Assembly (NCBI RefSeq): GCF_002240055.1
Contig: NZ_CP016753.1
Location: 310,001 to 374,000 of the forward strand
Direction: 5' to 3'
DNA: 64,000 nt
Origin: Leptotrichia sp. oral taxon 498
GTDB lineage: Bacteria; Fusobacteriota; Fusobacteriia; Fusobacteriales; Leptotrichiaceae
Made by a program: the position numbers and the translations under genes. Positions 61,984-64,000 of the stretch are shown here, piece after piece. The notes beneath the pieces were generated by a model. The model saw only the letters and a program-made list of their open reading frames with translations, was not told the origin of the DNA and did not search any database. Within the stretch, counting starts at the first letter, position 1; each line of letters starts with the position of its first letter.

Positions 61984-63393
61984 TTAACTTCTTTTATATT
62001 CTTCCAAAACAATTTCATTTCCTGTAAAAACATTTAATTTAGTCCCAACTGGTATTTTAATCCGATTTTTTACTGAATTCCAAGCCTTATCTATTGTTTC
62101 CATCGAATCTTTTACTGTATTTACAGGATCTGTTATTATTTCATCCCATCTTGACGGATATCTTCGTGCAACTCTAGTCTTTCTATAATCCAGCACTAAA
62201 TCTGCCACGCTAAATGAAAGTGCGAGCAATGATTTTCCAATCCTTTGAGTTAGTTTTGTATTCAACTTTCCTTTTGCACCAATTTCTCCTTTTAAGTCAA
62301 TCACATTTGACTTTTCAAAAACAACCGTCTTGTTATTTGGAAGAATAATTTTGTCAACCATCATAAGCATCCTTGTATCGTTATTATTTTTCAGTGTGGA
62401 ATAATTTCCAATTATTTTGCTTCCCATCGGAATCAGAATTTTGTGATGTCCATCTTTGGAATAGACGTTTTCAGAAACTATAGCCATAAAATAACTGGGA
62501 GTATCGCTATTCATTTTTGTTGAAGTTACAATTGGAATATAACTTCCCTGTTGCAGTGAAAAAGTATTTATCCCATTTGCTTTAGCTTTCGTTCTTATCT
62601 TTTTCTCAGCACTTTTATCAATTTTATCACTCTTATCAACACTCAAACTAGAATTATCATTTTTACTCAATGAATTTAACGCTCCAGATGATGGTTTTTC
62701 TATATTTCTTGGATGATACTCAGGTTTTTCAGGTTTAGAAATATTTCTAAAGGAGTAAATTTTATTTTGTTCATCGGATGAAATATTTTTATTAATTTTT
62801 TTTTGTATTTCATTTTTCGAAAAATCTTGAGCTTCAAAATTTTTACTTGAATGATTTTGAGTTTTGGAAATTTTATTTTGACTTTCGTTTTGATTTTTAC
62901 TTTGAGATTCATTTTGATTCTCATTCTGAGCTTGAGCTATATTTTGATTATTTGAAATATTTGCACAATTTGGGTTGTTAATGTTATTCGGATTATTTAA
63001 ATTAACTGTATCGCAAGGCTCATTTACATTTATTGCACTACTCTCATTTTGATTTCCTAAATTAAGATTTTTATTTTGAGCTTCTTCTGGATCAACTTCA
63101 CCATCATAAACTGGTTGCTCCATATTTTGACTTAATTCATTTTGATTTTTATTTTTTTTAATTGAATTTTTTATCACACCAGGAATTGCAAGAAGTCCCA
63201 CGATTATTGAAAATCCACCAATTGCAACATAGATTGGCAATTTCTTCTTAAACTTTCCACCTTTTTCTAAATCTTTTTTTGATTCATCTTCAAAATCTGA
63301 AATATCTCCAATGTCGTCTTCCAATTCAGTTTCATCAGCTTCCTCAATTATCAAATCTTCATCTTCATATTTTTTCAAATTATCTTCATCCAT
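61984..63393 (-). CDS. virB10: VirB10/TrbI-like type IV secretion core protein
   Basis: ATG 63393 behind AAAGGGGG is chosen; a longer frame overlaps virB9. The 469-residue protein has an acidic cytosolic start, one membrane helix (about residues 52-70), a long Asn/Gln/Ser-rich linker (about 80-260) and a C-terminal beta domain: 'LQQGSYIPIVTSTKMNSDTP', 'ILIPMGSKIIGNYS' and 'RIKIPVGTKLNVFTGNEIVL', typical of VirB10, which spans both membranes. Confidence 0.85.
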   Translation of the reverse strand: MDEDNLKKYEDEDLIIEEADETELEDDIGDISDFEDESKKDLEKGGKFKKKLPIYVAIGGFSIIVGLLAIPGVIKNSIKKNKNQNELSQNMEQPVYDGEVDPEEAQNKNLNLGNQNESSAINVNEPCDTVNLNNPNNINNPNCANISNNQNIAQAQNENQNESQSKNQNESQNKISKTQNHSSKNFEAQDFSKNEIQKKINKNISSDEQNKIYSFRNISKPEKPEYHPRNIEKPSSGALNSLSKNDNSSLSVDKSDKIDKSAEKKIRTKAKANGINTFSLQQGSYIPIVTSTKMNSDTPSYFMAIVSENVYSKDGHHKILIPMGSKIIGNYSTLKNNNDTRMLMMVDKIILPNNKTVVFEKSNVIDLKGEIGAKGKLNTKLTQRIGKSLLALSFSVADLVLDYRKTRVARRYPSRWDEIITDPVNTVKDSMETIDKAWNSVKNRIKIPVGTKLNVFTGNEIVLEEYKRS

Positions 63394-63409
63394 TTTCAAT
63401 TTCCCCCTT

Positions 63410-64000
63410 TTATTTATGTTTAATTCTAACTTGTTTTTTCCCAAGTTTGAGCACCGCTTCCTTAATTTTCCTATGAACAATTATTTTATTAAATTCATAT
63501 TCAAAATTAACCACCTCAAAACCATTTCCACTAGTTCCTTTTACCATTATAACAGGCGCTTCCTGTATTTCTTCAGGCAAAATTATGACAGTTTTTATCC
63601 CGTCAGTAAAAACTTGCGTCGGAGCAAAAGGTAAATTTTTATTTGTCACCATATAATTTGAATCCATTTTATTGACATCCATCAAAATAGAGTTTTTATT
63701 AAAGTCTTTTTTAACTGGAATTTTTGTCTTCATATCATTTTCAGAAGTCAAATAATTAAATTTCACAAATGGATTAAATATTTCAAGAGTCGAATACAAA
63801 TTAAACATATAAATCCTTTTATTTGTTATGACATTAACATTTGAAGTTATATCAAGATCTGTGGGTCTGACAAACAAATAAACAGAATTATCTTCTCCTC
63901 CAAATTCCTGCTCCATCTCAAAATTAGAATTATTTCCACCAATAACAGCGATAATCTCTTCTTCTGGATCAAACTTTATCATCGTGACAAAATCTGGCGT
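63410..64000 (-). CDS. virB9: VirB9/TrbG-like type IV secretion protein, partial at the window edge
   Basis: The frame is open to the right edge, so the N-terminus is missing; ATG 63982 is internal. The visible part matches VirB9: 'DFVTMIKFDPEEEIIAVIGG', 'SVYLFVRPTDLDITSNVNVI', 'NLPFAPTQVFTDGIKTVIIL' and 'EVVNFEYEFNKIIVHRKIKE'. VirB9 forms the outer-membrane core complex with VirB7 and VirB10. It lies 16 bases before virB10. Confidence 0.85.
   Translation of the reverse strand, partial: TPDFVTMIKFDPEEEIIAVIGGNNSNFEMEQEFGGEDNSVYLFVRPTDLDITSNVNVITNKRIYMFNLYSTLEIFNPFVKFNYLTSENDMKTKIPVKKDFNKNSILMDVNKMDSNYMVTNKNLPFAPTQVFTDGIKTVIILPEEIQEAPVIMVKGTSGNGFEVVNFEYEFNKIIVHRKIKEAVLKLGKKQVRIKHK

Noticed and set aside
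1-64000. CRISPR array, tRNA or rRNA genes
   Set aside because: I looked for regularly spaced repeats and for tRNA/rRNA signatures and found none.

Overview
The window is very AT-rich, coding-dense DNA from a diderm, largely anaerobic bacterium. A TamB-type outer-membrane assembly protein, an oxygen-independent corrin pathway, an anaerobic ribonucleotide reductase with no aerobic partner in view, and many small secreted proteins with short Lys-rich signal peptides together suggest Fusobacteriota, most likely Leptotrichia or a close relative. This is inference from gene content and style; no rRNA or tRNA gene was seen.

Layout. 1-8017 (minus): the start of a secreted protein (possibly BamA/Omp85), a giant TamB, a tiny membrane protein and the bifunctional (p)ppGpp enzyme. 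8208-14015 (plus): argS, a candidate 73-nt sRNA, a membrane coiled-coil protein, a polysaccharide deacetylase, an RlpA-like protein, fabG, an RNase H with a viroplasmin domain and a secreted protein. 14110-16889 (minus): miaB and rho, coupled by a TAATG overlap. 17178-19501: a graveyard of toxin C-terminal tips and putative immunity genes. 19527-34754 (minus): corrin genes cobU, cobJ, cbiG, cobM and cobI, interleaved with secreted and membrane proteins, a NUDIX-YqfO fusion, a flavin reductase, a compact IS605-type tnpB element (29900-31306) and a DUF1016 nuclease remnant. 34993-36590 (plus): a thioredoxin-like protein and remains of a bacteriocin-like locus. 36714-43190 (minus): a META-domain protein, a decayed EamA transporter and a DtxR-family-controlled metal ABC transporter. 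43619-52760 (minus): a DUF2207 protein, a cobalamin riboswitch driving cbiMNQO, cbiP/cobQ, and cbiE interrupted by a mobile element. 52871-59755: a ClC channel with a frameshifted TrkA_C tail, ffh-ylxM, a lipoprotein and nrdDG with two NrdR boxes. 60087-64000 (minus): a secreted protein and VirB6-, VirB10- and VirB9-like conjugation genes running off the right edge.

Main discovery. The element splitting cbiE (50678-52604) is not a plain insertion sequence. Between its left end and its tnpB gene lie all the hallmarks of a group I intron: P, Q, R and S elements, perfect P4 and P7 pairings, a P9 hairpin, and a 9-bp P1 helix with a U.G pair exactly at the 5' splice site. Removing the element from that U to a terminal G rejoins cbiE in frame as a 208-codon gene. 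This is an IStron (group I intron plus IS605-type transposon), apparently able to splice itself out of a vitamin B12 gene while encoding an RNA-guided TnpB.

How the parts fit. Cobalt enters through riboswitch-controlled CbiMNQO. CobI/CbiL, CobJ/CbiH, CobM/CbiF, CbiG and CbiE build the corrin ring, CbiP amidates it and CobU processes the lower-ligand side; other steps must be encoded elsewhere. If the IStron splices, the pathway stays intact. Several genes (eamA, clcA, a small ORF at 43619) differ from an intact reading frame by single-base changes in homopolymers, which could be phase variation, decay or sequencing error.
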